Shown one piece after another: positions 62,707-64,000 of a stretch of DNA of 64,000 bases. The position numbers and the translations under genes were made by a program. The notes below the pieces were generated by a model. The model made no database searches. It worked only from the letters and a program-made list of their open reading frames with translations, and had not been told where the DNA came from. Numbering within the stretch: position 1 is the first letter of the stretch; each line of letters begins with the position of its first letter. The stretch is from Cheilinus undulatus (taxonomy: Eukaryota > Chordata > Actinopteri > Labriformes > Labridae), in contig NC_054882.1 in NCBI RefSeq assembly GCF_018320785.1, positions 25,858,719 to 25,922,718 of the forward strand, read 5' to 3'.

Positions 62707-62999
62707 GTTTCCCTCAGTCAGAGAAGAAACTTTATCAGGATGGTGTTTATGTAAACCTATCAATATTTCCTTTAATTAAATGTTATGTGTCTGTTCTGAA
62801 TGTTCAACATAGATTGTTAGAATTTGTGCAGTTTGCAGGCAGGATTTGACACATCTGTTGTGAGTGCGGGTGGGAATGGATGGCAGCAAGCGGTAATGGT
62901 CAGAAAACCAGCACCAGCCAGATAAAGAAAAACGTCCCACACGGGGCTCTAGTATTATTAACCAAATAAACTTTGGGGTAAGAGGCCTAGTGCCGGGCC

Positions 63000-63330
63000 A
63001 TTCAGGAATGATCCTTTTCCATGAAACAACTCTTTAATGTGAACCACAGTAGCTAGCTTCTGTTTGAGAGCCATTTTTATTCCCTATATTTTTGTTGTTA
63101 TTTAATCCACATTTACAAAAGCTAAACTGGTACCAAATGAGGAGCTTTTTGGAATCCAAAAGATCTTACTACTTAGCTGAGCCCAATGATAGAGGTCTTT
63201 AAAAAGAGATGGGTTTCTTTAGCGAGGCTCGACAGACATCACCTGTGGAAACACAAGCAAGATTGGGACTTACTGTGCCAAACTGTAGGCCACTGAACCT
63301 AGCTGGACGGCTTTGCAAAAAAGGATCGTA
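63000..63330. repeat. Interspersed repeat, copy 2
   Basis: It shares ACCAAATGA(G/A)GAGC, AGCTGAGCC(C)AA and CTGTGCCAAACTG blocks with 38360-38730 and 63690-64000. Ends are not defined. Confidence 0.5.
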
Positions 63331-63689
63331 CAGGAGCGTTGTCTGCTTCAGCTCGCCCAGGTTTAAGATGAAAGCTTTTAATCTGTGCCTTTTTTAATCT
63401 CTGAATGTGTCACTACTGTCGGGACTCAAAAGTAGCTAAATATATTTTATTTACAATTTGAACAGTCGGCACAGTCATAAAATAAATAGCATTTTAATAG
63501 CATTCCTCGATGCAGAAATCACTACTTGCCCCCCATCTGGAGTCCTTCACTGACATCATCTATAAAAGGACCAATATAATCCTTAAAAGTGGAGCTGGAC
63601 TCACAGCAGTCTGTTGGTTGGTCGAAAGAATCATTACTTACTGTTTAACAGAAATAATAATGGGCAAACACAAAATGAGCCATGTTTTC

Positions 63690-64000
63690 TACTGAGCTGA
63701 ACAGTGTCTCTCCTTCATTTTGTTATAAACATGCTTTTAAAGGAAACGCAGTGCAAATAAAACCCTGCCCCCTATTTGATGCTGGTTTCCTCTTTTCCAT
63801 CTTTGTTGTTCAGTTGATATAAAAAAAAACAAAATGTTACCAAATGAAGGGCTGTTTGGAAACCATAGGAGTGACTCTCAGAAAATAGACACAGTTTCCA
63901 TCAACATGAGCAAGGCTGGATGGACACTGGGTGTGGAAATGCAATCAAGATGAGGGTTTACTGTGCCAAACTGTGCCAAACTGTACTGAACCAGACCGCA
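63690..64000. repeat. Interspersed repeat, copy 3, running off the window
   Basis: It shares TTACCAAATGAAG, ACATGAGCAAGGCTGGAT and CTTTTAAAGGAAAC with copy 1, and ends with a tandem CTGTGCCAAA at the window edge. Confidence 0.5.

Overview
The window looks like nuclear DNA from a ray-finned (teleost) fish, probably a percomorph; I cannot name the species. The reasons are AT-rich sequence dense with decayed Tc1-like, hAT-like, Penelope-like and LINE remnants, plus vertebrate genes with fish-length introns. There is no sign of bacterial, organellar or viral organisation.

Four protein-coding genes can be reconstructed. (1) chrm5, plus strand: an intronless coding exon (17984-19564) for the muscarinic acetylcholine receptor M5, with a probable 5'UTR exon about 12 kb upstream (about 5340-5976). 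(2) A two-exon minus-strand gene (26244-22724) for a secreted-type fibrinogen-domain protein whose last four residues are KDEL. (3) katnbl1, minus strand, nine coding exons (29633-27826), 298 aa, a katanin p80-like regulator of microtubule severing. (4) acp7 (purple acid phosphatase, long form), plus strand, thirteen coding exons (31598-56586), 439 aa. For katnbl1 and acp7 I checked intron phase at every junction and all exons join in frame; both come out close to the human protein lengths. katnbl1 and acp7 are head to head, with about 0.7-0.8 kb between the predicted katnbl1 first exon and the acp7 start codon.

Layout: 1-5300 intergenic, with a hAT-like copy and a Tc1 scrap; 5300-17913 putative chrm5 promoter, leader exon and large intron, with a hAT-like element and two Tc1-like remnants; 17914-20500 chrm5; 20580-21030 a 31-bp minisatellite; 22700-26250 the fibrinogen-domain gene; 27800-30870 katnbl1; 31598-56800 acp7, whose 9.5-kb fifth intron holds an L2-like LINE split by a TTAA-flanked MITE, a Penelope-like remnant between inverted repeats, and a T/G-rich repeat block, while later introns hold a Tc1-in-Tc1 nest, tandem repeats and RTE-like LINE tails; 56800-64000 intergenic, with one element nested in another at 60994-62706.

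The genes are not an operon or a pathway; they are independent vertebrate loci. Human CHRM5 and KATNBL1 are also near neighbours (15q14), so that part of the order is conserved synteny. The fibrinogen-domain gene and acp7 are not, to my knowledge, in that human interval. I found no convincing novel multi-gene system. The best leads are the KDEL-tailed fibrinogen-domain protein, the in-frame stop-free 78-nt intron in acp7, the short uORF before chrm5, and the Penelope-like remnant between inverted repeats.
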